DNA from: Opeltia flavorubescens
Taxonomy: Eukaryota > Ascomycota > Lecanoromycetes > Teloschistales > Teloschistaceae
Length of the DNA stretch: 64,000 bases
Assembly (NCBI GenBank): GCA_000442125.1
Contig: KE546965.1
Coordinates: 558,001-622,000 of the forward strand
Direction of reading: 5' to 3'
Under the pieces are notes generated by a model, which did no database searches, was not told where the DNA came from, and was given only the letters and a program-made list of their open reading frames with translations. Within the stretch, counting starts at the first letter, position 1, and each line of letters begins with the position of its first letter. Both the position numbers and the translations under genes were made by a program. Shown in pieces: positions 12,399 through 24,544 of this stretch.

Positions 12399-15300
12399 AT
12401 GACACGATCCAGCGGCATAAGCCCCACCCGAGAAGGTCTCCTAAATACTCGATGGGGCAGCCCACAACGTCAATTCCACGATGAGGTCCACAGATCGTCG
12501 AGTGACTCAGACAGGCGACTAGACGAATTGGAGCTCCAAGATGATAGGTCAAAGCAAAGCTTATTTGCAACATGGGCTCAACGGTGGTTTGGCAGATACC
12601 GTGCATCTGGACAGAACTACAACGACCACAAGGTCCCTGGACACGGTAGACTTCCTAGAAAAGAGCGAAAGAGAGGGTGTTGTTCCCGTTACAAGATTTG
12701 TTTCATTACGACCGGGGTGCTACTGGGGCTTTTTCTAATCCTCTCTGGTAGTGGGGTATTTTGGGTTTACAAGTCTTCGCCAAAAGATGGAGTAGGTTTC
12801 CTAGAGCCTATTGAGGTGATGAATACTAAGAACTATTACAGCAATCGCCGCCCTGGTATCCATCTCCTCTGGGTGGCACAGTTAGTTCATGGGAGGAAAG
12901 CTATAAGAAGGCTGCCGCTTTAGTGGAAAAAATGAGCCTGGTTGAGAAGGTCAATGTAACGTCTGGCACAGGCTGGTCTCAAGATCTATGCGTTGGCAAC
13001 ACTGCACCTGCCAATGGGGTTGGCTTCCCTGCTCTTTGTCTTCAGGATGGCCCACTTGGTCTTCGTTTCATGGATCACAGTACAGCGTTCCCGGCTGGCG
13101 TTACGGTTGGAGCCACTTGGAACAAAGATCTCATGTACCAGAAAGGAAAAGCACATGGCCTAGAGGCCAAACTCAAAGGTATCAATATCTTGCTTGGTCC
13201 CTCTATGGGACCGCTTGGACGAATGCCGGCAGGAGGAAGAAATTGGGAAGGCTTTGGTCCAGATCCTGTCCTGCAAGGCGTAGCAGCGTCTCAAGAGATC
13301 AGAGGTATCCAAGAGGCGGGAGTCATAGCAACGGCCAAGCATTTGATCGCCAATGAACAAGAACATTTCCGACAGTCCTTCGAATGGGGATTGCCCAACG
13401 CCATGTCATCAAACCTAGATGACCGGACACTCCATGAGCTTTACCTTTGGCCCTTTGCCGAGAGTGTCAAGGCTGGAGTGGCAAGCGTCATGTGCAGCTA
13501 CCAGCTAGTCAATAATTCATATGCCTGCGGCAACAGCAAGCTATTGAATGGAATATTGAAAGATGAGCTCGGATTTCAAGGCTTCGTGCAATCAGATTGG
13601 CTGGCTCAACGTAGCGGAGTTGCGAGTGCTCTCGCTGGCTTAGACATGACAATGCCGGGAGATGGTCTCCGTTGGCAAGACGGGAATTCTCTGTTTGGTC
13701 CACGCCTGACCGAGGCTACCTTGAATGGATCTTTACCAATGGAGCGACTCAACGATATGGCGACCCGTGTTGTAGCTGCCTGGTATCAGCTCAAACAAGA
13801 CAATCAGACTCAATGGCCAGCACCTCCCCCAGAAGGCAATGGTGGGCCAAACTTCTCGTCTTTTACCGATGACAAGATCGGCTTTATCCATCCAGGTAGC
13901 GATGATAAAATCAAAGATGTAGTCAACAAATTTGTTAACGTTCAAGGCAAGGGTAACTCTCACGGGCTCCTGGCAAAGCAGATAGCGGTTGAAGGAACAG
14001 TCTTGGTTAAGAACCAAAATGGGATCCTTCCATTGAATAAGCGGGGATCTATCAAGAAACGTGATACCCCGAGCAAGTACAAGGTTACAATCTTCGGCGA
14101 GGATGCTGGACCTGGACAGGGGCCAAATGCATGTCCAGATCGGAGTTGCAACCAAGGAACTCTTGGATCCGGCTGGGGAAGTGGCGCCGTTGAATTTCCG
14201 TATCTGATACCACCCATTAAGGCGTTAGAGTCTGCTTTTGCCTCTGAGTCAGTTGAAGTCTCATCTCTTCTGTCGAATGACATCCCGGCCAAGACATCCT
14301 CATCGCTGCTTACTGATCAGGATCTTTGCATCGTATTCATCAACTCGGATGCCGGCGAGGGCTTTGAATCTTGGAATGGCGTTCGCGCTGACCGAAATGA
14401 TCTCTATGCTCAAAAAGGTGGTGACAAACTTGTACAAAGGGTTGCCAGAGGATGCGGAAAAGGCAAGAGCGACACCATCGTTGTCGTCCATGCTGTGGGT
14501 CCTGTAGTATTGGAACGTTGGATCGATCTTCCAGGTGTCAAAGCTGTTCTGCTTGCCAACCTTCCCGGTGAGGAAAGCGGAAACGCCTTGGCTGATGTCC
14601 TCTTTGGCGATGTAGACGCCAGCGGCCGCCTTCCATACACCGTTGGTAAATCACTTTCTGACTATGGCCCTGGTGGTCAAATTTTGTATTATCCGAATGG
14701 TGTGGTACCGCAACAGAACTTCGACGAACGCTTGTACATCGACTATCGTCACTTTGACCATAAAGGCATAACGCCACGCTACGAATTTGGATTTGGACTG
14801 TCATATACTACCTTCACGTTTACGAACCTGACTATTACCGAGAAGAAGGCAAAATCAGCTTTACCTGCTCCAAGACCAGACGCGGCAATGGCGCCTCCTT
14901 CGTATTCGACCGATATCCCAGATCCGGCGAGTGCAGTTTTCCCGCCAGGATTTCGAAAGCTTAGAAATCGTATCTATCCGTACATTACAAGCACTTCTGA
15001 AATCAAACATGGCAAATATCCTTACCCAAAAGGCTATGATCAAGTGCAGACTCCTTCTCCTGCTGGCGGTGCAGAAGGCGGCAACCCAGATCTATACACT
15101 CACCACCTATCAGTCGTCGTTCGTCTGACGAATACCGGCAAAAGGAAGGGTAAACAAGTAGTTCAAGTCTACGTGTCCTTCCCAGATGGTGTGGTCGATG
15201 CCAGCACTGGCGAGAGAATCGACTTCCCACTTAGACAGCTCAGAGGGTTTGAGAAGGTTGAATTAGAGGTTGGTGCCAGCGAGATTGTCGAGGTCAAGTT

Positions 15301-15424
15301 GACGAGGAAGGATTTGAGTTATTGGTCAAAGGGGCTAGGAAATTGGGTGATGCCTGTGGAGGGCAAATTCACGATCAGCGTTGGAGCGAGTTCAAGGGAT
15401 TTGCCTTTACATGCGCTATGGTAA
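12399..15424 (+). CDS. GH3 beta-glucosidase with N-terminal membrane anchor (991 aa)
   Basis: Exons 12399..12791 and 12842..15424; the 50-nt intron (GTAGGT..ACAG) joins KDG to QSPPWYPSP in frame. Glycoside hydrolase family 3: EKVNVTSGTGW, LCLQDGPLGLR, GRNWEGFGPDP, KHLIANEQE and the nucleophile motif QSDW (Asp about residue 383) lie in the TIM-barrel domain. The alpha/beta sandwich (GEESGNALADVLFGD) and the fibronectin-III-like C-terminus follow. Residues about 97-121 (YKICFITTGVLLGLFLIL) are a single span after a basic cytosolic tail, so this is a type II membrane protein with the enzyme outside, like some Aspergillus beta-glucosidases. It should release glucose from beta-glucosides or oligosaccharides at the cell surface. 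Confidence 0.95.
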
Positions 15425-15795
15425 TGAGAGACACATTTCTATTGTATAGGTGTACTATTAGTTGGGAGGGGAAAAGGGTTGGAGTAGAAGCCTGCCAAAG
15501 TCCTCATGTAATTATTCCGGCATTCGCGGGTACGCTGCATCATATCTTGTTAAAGCCAGGATTAACCGTCACCCGAACCGACAACTTAAATGTGCTCGAG
15601 AGTTCGACGCCTCGATACGCAATGATAATCTCGGTACGTCGCTAAGCGGGGTTTCTCATACCAGTGGAGAAGGATTAGTCATGGCTTGGCGTAAGCTTTG
15701 GCTAAGGATTACCATCGTTACCTGCGACTACCACTACTGTGACAAGAACAGAACGGTAATATACAAGGCTGGCTCAGAGCCAATTTCAGATCGGT
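15425..15795. other. Intergenic region
   Basis: Short 3' flank of the GH3 gene and promoter of the DUF3237 gene. Frames here carry no motif. Confidence 0.4.
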
Positions 15796-16749
15796 ATGGG
15801 TAGGATCGGCGACGGCGACATTCACGCTGCGTTTGTGGAATTTAGAGCCAAGGAGTCTGACAAGGTGAGATTGCTTCACTTCCCTTCCAATGCCGCATTC
15901 TGCTCATCATTGTAGTGTCTATCTGCACAATGCGTCTATTGCCATTCCGTCCGCGCCAAAAACACCAGTCGTCAACGCGCTCATCTTCTCGAATGCCCTG
16001 CCTACCTCAATCATATGAAGGAGACCAATCCGGAAAATCCTATCCTGAATGAAGCAGTCAATGGTAGTCCGGCTCAGCACACGCCAGCGAAAACGCCCAA
16101 GAAACGAGATCTTGAAGCAATGCTCAATGGCTTTCAAGGAAGCACCTCCTCTGCCCCCCATTCCTTCCCTATACCAAAACCCAATCTTGAGCGAGATTTT
16201 CAGATAAGTGTGCAGCTCAATCCCAAGATCTCTGTTGGACCAGGTATTTGGGGTCAACGTAATTGGGTCAGCTTCATCAGCGGTCACTGGAATGGTCGTT
16301 GGGGCAAAGGCACGGTCGTTGTACGTATCACTTACGGTTGCTTATGCCAGGTCTTACTTACTCTGTGCTGTAGCCTGGCGGCCAAGATTCACAGCTTATC
16401 GCGCCCGATTTGTCCACGCATGTCGACGCCAATTGCCTTTTACAAACTCACGACCACCCACCAGCGTTCGTTACAGTCAAGATGGACGGATGGAGAGTTG
16501 GCCCTCGAGAAATCTTGGAGAAGCTCGAAGATCCGACACAGATTGACGAAGTCGACCCGAAAACATACTCGTTCCGGGTGTACATTCACATGGAGACAGG
16601 GGATGCCAGGTATCTTCACTTGAACACTGGCATGTGGATTGCAAGTGGTGTACGGCGTGGTACCGAAGGTTTGTCCAAAATCCGACACATTTGGACTATG
16701 CTAATATGCCGCCTTGACAGTTATTTACGACGCATATCGTGTTATATGA
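15796..16749 (+). CDS. Zinc-finger / DUF3237 protein (265 aa)
   Basis: Four exons: 15796..15864, 15916..16320, 16374..16668, 16721..16749, with introns of 51-53 nt. The N-terminal 60 residues resemble a small BED- or C2HC-like finger (CVYCHSVRAKN, QRAHLLECP). A basic/polar linker (TPAKTPKKRD) leads to a DUF3237-type barrel: FQISVQLNP, GPGIWGQRNWVSFISGHW, DANCLLQTHDHPPAF, SFRVYIHMETGD and WIASGVRRGTEVIYDAYRVI. DUF3237 proteins are small barrels of unknown activity; a finger fused in front is known to me from fungal proteins but has no described function. Exon 4 codes only nine residues, supported by the frame-true completion of the last strand. Confidence 0.85.
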
Positions 16750-17751
16750 ATGGCATTGCACCCTTCAGGAGTCAACGGGTCACGCTCCGGAAATCTTGGT
16801 CATCATGATACACAGTTTTGGTCGGTAAGGCGTAATGTACAGCGGTATACAAAGTCTCAATGGCGCAGGTAGATTTCTTTGTCCATACTTCACATTGATT
16901 CCCTTAGTATTTACTGTTTCATTGCCGGGTGTTACCTGTCATATCTGACACCGTCGGCACCCACTCGAAAGTCGCTAGAAGGTATTACAGCCATAAAAGC
17001 CCATAGCTTATCATTTGGGAAAGAAACAACCCGATCTCGATTGCCGAGTTCTTCAACAGCAAGAGGCCAACCGATACCGTGTCTACCCGATGTAATATTT
17101 AGCTTTACGCAAGTGCCCAGGTATTTGATTTGGCATCTTGCTTCGTACTTGAGAAATCTTGGTTTGGGCTATCTTTCATTGATGTTCACTGGATCAATGT
17201 TCACGCACCCGGGAAGCGACAGGAGGTGCCTGCCAGCGACAGGTGAGCAGAACAGATTGCTCACATTGCACCAGTCGCGGCCCGGTACAGATGCCTGCTC
17301 CTGTGACGTTGACGCAAATTGGCAGCTGCAGCAATTGAGTGGCAGTACCGTGGAAACGAATAGTACATGTATTGACAGTCGAGCTGTTCAGGCGCAGCTG
17401 GGTTTTTTACCGGCGTGTTTCCAGGCTAGCCTCTTGGCTAGCTAAGCGGGATCGACAGGGAAGAGTCGCCGGTAGCCGGGGCCTTTTCCCAGACAAGCAG
17501 CGACGTAAGGCGGGTTGGTGGCACCTGCTTCCTTTATCAACTCAATCCAACCCCACTACTAGCCGTATCACCTACACACGCGCTGTTCAACAGGAACCAC
17601 TGGCTTTTTCATCCTACCAATCCTCGGTTCCATCCCAACCCCTTCCTGCTGCTCATCTCGCACACATCAGCTATGATTGCTGTTCTGGTCAGCTTGCCCA
17701 AAAAACCTCCAGAGTCCGCAAACCCTTGACTGGCCGTCTATCAGCCGGCAC
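16750..17751. other. 1-kb upstream region of the Zn2Cys6 gene
   Basis: Long leader/promoter with several short upstream ORFs. A 188-codon plus frame (16879-17445) has no recognisable motif and I treat it as chance. The tract at 17421-17447 holds repeated GCTAGC-type hexamers. Confidence 0.4.
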
Positions 17752-20272
17752 ATGGAGACAATCACTATTCCTTCCCCCTCAACTTTACTGTCTTCCTCTT
17801 CACCCGTCCTCCTGCCGTCGTCAATTGGCCATAAAGAACATACCAGACCCTCCAAAAAGGCGCAAAAAAGGCAATCGAAGCACTCGGAGAACTCTCGGTT
17901 GAAGAGTGAAGGCACTCCAAAGCCAAAGCAGTCCAAGAGCCGCAATGGTATTCTGAATATTTTCTTCGTTTCTCTCACCACCAGCGCAGCTACAAATGAT
18001 AATGCACCGGACTAATATTGAAGTAGGATGTACTACCTGCAAAGCCAAGCGCCTGAAGTGCGATGAGATCAAGCCTTCATGTCATCAGTGTCAGAAAAGA
18101 AAAGTCACTTGCGGGGGGTATAAGAAGGACTTCAAATGGCGTGCGTTTGCGGAATCTACGTTCACGACCAAACCAATCCCTTCCCCGAACCCTTCAGCTG
18201 CCTCCACCCAGCAGCCATGGGCTATCGCCGACAACCCAATGGCTTCTGCGACGGCGTCGTTGACCGCAGCCGTAGAACTCCCGTACGAGAATCCAACTGG
18301 ATCAGATGGCTCCGAGTCCTTGCATGATATAAGACTGTCCGGCTTAGATACTCCGCGAGGCAACTGTCCAGCGTTCTTTCAAACATTCAATGCTCAAGAT
18401 CTGCGGACGCCCCAGGATCAAATTTCTGCCACGGTACAATACAGGCGCTTTGGCCCAATGCCTGATGGGGATTATCAGTGGGACTTTCGAGCTCTCAATG
18501 ATCAACCAGATGCACGAACTTCTTGTCACCTTGCGAACCCATTATCAGACGATGGAAGCACACTTCACTCGAACCTCGCATCTTCTTCAACTGCCTCTGA
18601 AAGTACAACACCACAGGAGATGCATCTCTTCCTGCCTGGTTTGGGCTTCGATTTTCCCAAATCGGATCCGGCGTACGCCGAACAATCTACAAGCACGTCG
18701 CATATTCAGGATATGGAGTTACAACCACACTTTGAGCAGGACGGTGACGTTGAAGACATTTTACGTCCATCGGAAACCACGGACGAATGGTTCATGAGTC
18801 TGCCATCATCCTCTAATGCTTATTTCTCCTCTTCTACCAAGCACTTGGACTTTGAATTGACCAATATTTTCGCTTTCCCAAGAATGGCGTCCACTGATCC
18901 CGAGAGCATCCTGGTACGGTTCGACCGGCAGACCTGTGGTATACTCAGCGTTAAGGATGGCCCCACAGAGAATCCCTGGAGGACTATGATATGGCCCCTT
19001 GCGAGAGACTCACCGGCACTCTATCATGCCATAATCTCGATGACTGCCTTTCACACAGCAAAGGAGCAGGGCCACATGAGGGTTGAAGGTGTTGAGCATA
19101 TGAGAAAGAGTATCAACTATCTGGNAAGCGGTATCGCCAATGGAGATATCCGGATGGATGCTGCTCTTGCGACAACACTTGCGCTGGCCTTTTCCGAATC
19201 ATGGGATCGGCATATTTCAACGGGAATACAGCATCTTCGAGGTGCCAAAGCCATGGTTAATCAAGCGTTGATGGGATGCAGGAAGAATTCTTTGACACCG
19301 CAGGAAGTGGAAAGACTTCGATTCCTCTGCAACACGTGGGTATACATGGATGTCATAGCTCGGCTTACTTCGGTCGACGACGATGATTCTCAAGACTTTG
19401 ATTGCGCTCTCAATGTTTCAATCGGCCCCCTAGAAGCACAACACGAGGTCGACCCACTCATGGGATGCGCGTCCACACTCTTTCCTCTTATTGGGCGTGT
19501 GGCCAACTTGGTCCGTCGGGTGCGGAGAGTTCCAAAGAACTCGATTAAAATTATATCCGAAGGGAACGACCTCAAGAAGGCTATCGAGACATGGAAGGCA
19601 CCAATTCTATTCGAAGAACCCGAGGACCGAACCCTGGAAATACAACACAGCCTGGATACTGCCGAAGCGTACCGGTGGGCCACTCTGCTCTATCTCCATC
19701 AAGCGGTTCCAGAAATGCCGTCTCAACCGGCTGAGGAGCTTGCACGAAAGGTCATTGTTTATCTACTGAGAGTACCGTTGAGATCGAGGGCGGTCATTAT
19801 TCAGATATATCCTCTTTTGGCAGCCAGCTGCGAAGTGGCCAGTGCCGAAGATCGGGCTTGGGTCGAGGAACGTTGGGCGGCTATGATGAAGAGAATGCTC
19901 ATTGGGAATCTCGACAAATGTCTGGAAGTGGTTAAAGAGGTTTGGGATCGTCGCGACGCTGACGAGTCCGACAAAGCGAGGTCGGCTCTACGAACCGTTC
20001 ATTCGAGACGGTCAAGTGCCCACTCTAGGCGTGCTCATTCCACATCTGATAAGAAAACCTGTACCGATGAACATCCTTTGCAAGATGGCTGTTTTGCAAG
20101 AATGGAACGAAATGCAGGAGGAGTACAAAGTGCTCCGCTAATGCCACCGATTGGGCGTAGGAGAAATTCTTCGGAGACAATCCAAGATCTTGATTACGAA
20201 AAGACGGTGCGAGGTAGGCTGCACTGGGTAGGTGTAATGAAAGACTGGGACTGGGAGATACTGCTGGGATGA
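17752..20272 (+). CDS. Zn2Cys6 transcription factor (about 814 aa)
   Basis: Exons 17752..17947 and 18024..20272. The Zn2Cys6 cluster is C68-x2-C-x6-C-x6-C-x2-C-x6-C (GCTTCKAKRLKCDE..KVTCGGYKKDFKWR). The 76-nt intron (GTATTC..GAAG, CTAAT branch) is preferred over an AG at 17984 because that intron would be only 37 nt. The choice also places basic KSKSRNV directly before the cluster, as in the family. The C-terminal half is a Fungal_trans_2-type regulatory region (WPLARDSPALYHAIISMTAFHT, LALAFSESWDRHISTGIQHLRGA). It acts in the nucleus; targets are unknown. Base 19125 is N, leaving one residue undetermined. Neighbouring genes give no pathway hint. Confidence 0.9.
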
Positions 20273-21346
20273 CTGGATTCTTCCGAAGAGAACTGGCGTA
20301 GCTGAGGGTTACAATTTGCTGTCATTTTCGGACGATATTCCATTCATTGAGTCTGAGCGACGTGACTTCTTGGATCTTCTATATGGCGCTCTTTCATTTG
20401 TCGTTCTTTTGGCCTTTTTGGACTGGCTTGAAGCGATTTAGCGAGGCGTTCATTCAGGCTCTGCTGGTACTTGGGATTTTATGACAAGATTACGCTGAAT
20501 ATGGCTGAAGGACATTGTATTCGATACGACTCACCACACAGTCGTCGTGCAGTATCTACAAATATTAATAGCCAGAGGGCCGATCTAAATTCTATCATTA
20601 TCAACTACAGTAACCCAGATGCGCGCGGCCAAGCGTCCTTCATTGTACTCGATATTCCCCCGTATAACTAGTAAAGACTAAGAACACAGTGAACTGTGCT
20701 ATTGTGTACCTGTTGATCTTTACAAACTGGACCACGAAGTCGCTCGGCAATTGGCTGCTAAGAAGGACTGCCCCGAATAGGAAATAATTTCCCGACGCTT
20801 CGATTGAGTCTGATCTCGACATGTCCAGAACTACGTAGCCTGGTATCTAATAACGGGAATGAGAGCGTTTTTGATGGAAAGCCTGGTGTTGCTTCGTTCC
20901 AATCAGGGTAACGCTTCCTAATTACCACTCACTCTTCGATCTCAAGCCAGTGAATGGAGCCAGAAATGAAGTATCAATGTTCTTCCTCGTCTCCATTGTT
21001 CATTCATGATTTAAACCCTTATCTCGTCGTCTAGAAGATTCTTCGACTTCTTTTCGATTCTTCTTTATTTCAATACTTGACTTGTTGCCGTGACACGACA
21101 TCATAGTTGAGCGACTCAGCCTAGCTGCGTCATAGTTTGTAAGTAATGCTCTCCATCCTCTACATTCGCACTGTTCTACAAAAATCCTTCTATGCATCAT
21201 AGTTTCAGTCAATGCAACGAAACCTCACAAAAGTCCAATAGTCTAATTGCTCACAATTATTCAGTTTACTCATTCGCTACAAGATTTCTGAACAATTCAT
21301 CCATCTATCGGGTTCCAGCATAACCGATCTGCTTTGAAAACCCAAG
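20273..21346. other. Intergenic region, about 1.1 kb
   Basis: 3' flank of the regulator and promoter of the cupin gene. Only short unconvincing ORFs. Confidence 0.4.
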
Positions 21347-21846
21347 ATGGCTTCAGATACCAAGTCCACCACTGATTCCGTCCTCCCCTTCTCCTACTTC
21401 AAGAATGCGCAATCGGAATTCAAGCCCCCGCACATTGCCAACGGAAATGCTTTCCTCGGCGACGTCTTTTCTTCGTGAGTCTCTCCCCGCACCCTCCCTT
21501 CCACCTCCCACTTTCATTGATATCGAATAATAGTACCGACATTGGCCGTGATACTCCCATCAGCGCAGGCTTCTACCGCCTCGAGCCAGGCCCAGAGCTC
21601 GTGTACACTTACACGTACGATGAGATGAAGATTCTTGTCGACGGGGACATGCAGATTTCGCAGCTCAAGGCCCCTCCGGCTAAGGACGCGGAGGGCAAGG
21701 ATGGGGAAGTGGAAGTGGTGAAGGAGGAGGTGGATGCGAAGAAGGGGGATACCTTTTTCTTTTCCAAGGGGGCTGTGGTAAGATTCCGAACTCGGGAGGG
21801 GGGGTTGGCGTGGTTCTGTGGGCAGAGGGGCAGGGATGCTGCTTAA
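21347..21846 (+). CDS. EutQ-like cupin protein (146 aa)
   Basis: Exons 21347..21474 and 21534..21846 with a 59-nt intron (GTGAGT..ATAG). Small cytosolic cupin of the ethanolamine utilisation EutQ-like type found in fungi: FSYFKNAQSEFKPP, GRDTPISAGFYRLEPGPELVYTY, YDEMKILVDGDMQIS, then GDTFFFSKGAVVRFRT and GLAWFCGQR. The paired barrel strands and the short Glu/Lys-rich insert (EVEVVKEEVDAKK) are typical. Fungi lack the bacterial eut microcompartment, so the name reflects the fold only and the reaction is not known. It converges with the minus-strand gene that ends 30 bp downstream. Confidence 0.88.
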
Positions 21847-21875
21847 TTGAAGAAAGGAGAGTCAAGGGAGATTGG

Positions 21876-22380
21876 TCACGGATTGAGAGATACCTTAGGC
21901 AAGTCACTGATCATCAGATAGGGATTGATGCATGCTGGGAGCTTGAATTGAATGGCCTTTGACCATGTTTCAATTGTTCCATGCTCTTCCTCTTGATAAA
22001 GTGTATGTGTCAGGAGACGAGGGCGTACACACTGGACAAAGTGCTCGAGCCCAGCTTCTTCAAGATACCCTGGGTAAGAGGTTATGCTATCTCTGGCTTC
22101 GACGTATCGACTTACTCTCCTCCTCCTCCTCGGCCTTGGCGGCAGCGGCAGCAGCGGCTTCCTCCGCTTCCATCAGGCGGGCTTGCGCAGCGGCGGTCAG
22201 CCTCTCTCTATCGAAACCCCCCGTATCCAACTCCTCCCTCAAAATTTTTACAAAGGAGGCCGTAAGCTCCGCAGTGGTCTTTGCCACAACACATTCATGG
22301 CGCGCGCGGCTAAGCGTCAGAGGGATTTCCCCTTTCTTGACCTTTGATTTGTCAGTATTATCGCGTTCTCGACGAGACAT
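21876..22380 (-). CDS. Small helical protein of unknown function (about 152 aa)
   Basis: Exon 1, complement(22116..22380), starts MSRRERDNTDKSKVKKG, continues LSRARHECVVAKTTAEL and ends in an Ala-rich then Glu-rich helix (EEAAAAAAAKAEEEEE). A perfect GTAAGT donor follows, and an acceptor at 22070 opens exon 2, complement(21876..22069), in frame (RYLEEAGLEHFVQ). The exon 2 reading after that looks less gene-like, so the true 3' end could lie earlier, through another splice. If the intron is kept, the frame ends at 22087. The composition suggests a soluble coiled-coil protein. I do not recognise the family. Confidence 0.55.
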
Positions 22381-23798
22381 TCAAATATTCACCCTTCTTT
22401 CCTTCTCCTTCTTCTTTCCCTTTTCCTTCTTTTTCCCGCGGTAAACTATCCCTTGCTTCTCCTAACAGCCAAATCAGTATTTGTCCTGTAATATCTCATT
22501 CATCAAAATTGTCAAATTAGGTCAAAATAAATCCGTCATCGCTCTCATATTGACGTATGATAATAAGTCGCGACGAATGGAGATTAAATCATCGCATTTG
22601 AGGAGCAAATTCTGGCACACACAATCGACAATCACTTACAAAACGCACGATTTTACCAGTATAAGTATGGAGATGCAAAACACCTCTAAAATTGTCGGGC
22701 ACGAGCCCAGAGAAAGAACCTGGGGGCGCCATTGATGTCGTCGGTTTGGTGCTAATTCTCGTCAGCCTTGCTTCCTAAGGAACGGTTTCATTATGGGTAG
22801 GAGTAGCAGATTCGCTTAAGCTATTGAGTCACGCAGAACAGACTTCACGTCCAAGACGTTACATTATACAAGAGAAAAAAAGCAATCATACTTACAGGAG
22901 AGTGATTCCCGATTTCACGAAGTCTTTTCTGGTATACAGAAATGTAAGAGAGGTTACCTACAGGATTTCAAATTTCAGGAAGATATCCATTTACCCTTAA
23001 TGTCTCACACAAGTTCTACGCTATGGTTTTCACTAAAATTTCCTTGTGCAAACGTTTCTTGCACTCCTGAAACGAAGTTTGAAACAAAAAACGATAAAGA
23101 CTAATAGTCAGTACTAGCTTGCAACTGTTGGCGGAATCTCTTGGACCTCTCTAGAATCTATCCGTTGTATAGGGTGCGAGTCGTTCAGTATTGTGTATGC
23201 AGACATAAATCAAACACTTAATCCACAAGAAGTAAGCCTCAGTGATATGTCAGGGATTCGCCATCACAAAGTCGAAGGATCAAGCCAACTCCTGTTGGAA
23301 ACTTGATTCTATTACTCATATTCCTATGCGTTATTGTGTCCATTATGGTTTGAGTGACTTTGATAAGAAACAATAGCGATGATACTGGATTGAATGAAAC
23401 GCCGGGTTAGTATTGCCTTTCTCGATGGGAATGGGACCCACGGGTGACAAAAGAAGTAATAAGAGGACACCGCAAATCCCAGCCTGAAGTCACCAAATCT
23501 CATACAGAAAGCAGCGCATGTAGCTCCGACAGCCTTCGAAAAGGAGGCTTCAACGCCCTGGCTCAGATCCTCAGGGTAATCGAGGTATCTAATGCATTGT
23601 TTGTGTACCGTTGTACGCCGTTCAAACCTCCCATGTTCACATCCTTCTCAGGGACAAAGACATTGTTAATTAAGATCACGCCAGACTAGCTCCCGTTTTT
23701 AGCATGGTCGGAATTTCAAAATCGGAAAATCTGGGTCAATGCTTTCCAGCAGTTCGATTTCAAATGCGAATTCCACGATTGCAAAAGCAAAAACAAGA
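22381..23798. other. 1.4-kb intergenic region
   Basis: A/T-rich in parts (22480-22700, 22860-23100). No ORF with a recognisable motif and no other RNA gene seen apart from the tRNA at its right edge. Confidence 0.4.
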
Positions 23799-23896
23799 CA
23801 CCCCCACGGGGACTCGAACCCCGAGCCTTGAGATCACCGGATGAAAACGATCCAATGGTAAAAGTCTCACGCGCTAACCAATTGTGCCATGGAGGT
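23799..23896 (-). tRNA. tRNA-Lys (UUU anticodon) with a 24-nt intron
   Basis: The minus strand folds into a full cloverleaf of 74 nt after removing an intron: a 7-bp acceptor stem (ACCTCCA / TGGGGGT with one G-U pair), D-arm GCAC..GCGC with AATTGGTTA loop and one A-C mismatch, anticodon stem TGAGA/TCTCA and loop CTTTTAA. The T-arm is CGGGG-TTCGAGT-CCCCG and the discriminator base is G. The anticodon is TTT. The intron lies one base 3' of the anticodon, the normal position, and can form a small GGAT/ATCC hairpin. Internal A and B boxes (D-loop and GGTTCGAGTCC) would drive RNA polymerase III. Confidence 0.92.
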
Positions 23897-24544
23897 GTGG
23901 ATGAAAATCTGGCCCTACAATGGGATATAATGTATTGTTTTGCGGAGACGATCTTCAGATCTAGCCGAATATGGCCTAGCTCCCCTGCTCTAGCTCATCG
24001 CAAGTACGACTAAGAAAAGTCACTGGATGCCCGGATGCCATTTGCATTCTTACCCTCACGTATGGACGTGGGATGGCATTGCTTCTGTTTCAAAGTAGAC
24101 AGATGTATTGGCTCACCATTAAGTTTCATTAAGGGCTGAATATTGAAATGTGATTGCATCGGATTACTGTTCTAACATCGTCTATCTCTTCGTGCTCTAG
24201 CAGCTCAAAGGGAGATCATTTGGAGTTCATTTTCCTTTCCTGGAGGACGCATCACTTCCATATAGCTCACGAGGCGGCTGATACGTTAATCGACATATCG
24301 ATATCCACCTCTTGCTTTTTCGATTAGAAACTTCATGGTCACCCCTACTAGACTACGGAGAGGAGCTACGGCAAGTCTTCTGTCATCGACCATCGGAAAG
24401 GGGGGTACATGTAATGTAGGACGCTGATGTTGAGGTCGTGCGGGCAGTGAACTTCTTCTCTTCGCATCTTAGCATTCAAAGCTTTCCTACTTTTGTACTG
24501 CAAAATCGCTTGTACCTTGATCTGATCTCCTCGAGCTCACTGCG
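23897..24544. other. Intergenic region
   Basis: Between the tRNA and the FAD oxidoreductase remnant. Nothing coding seen. Confidence 0.4.

Noticed and set aside
16879-17445. 188-codon plus ORF upstream of the Zn2Cys6 gene
   Set aside because: No motif or plausible gene ending; lies in the leader/promoter of the regulator.
17948-17984. Alternative short intron in the Zn2Cys6 gene (acceptor CCAG at 17984)
   Set aside because: 37 nt is below the usual fungal intron size and it would put extra residues between the basic patch and the first cysteine.
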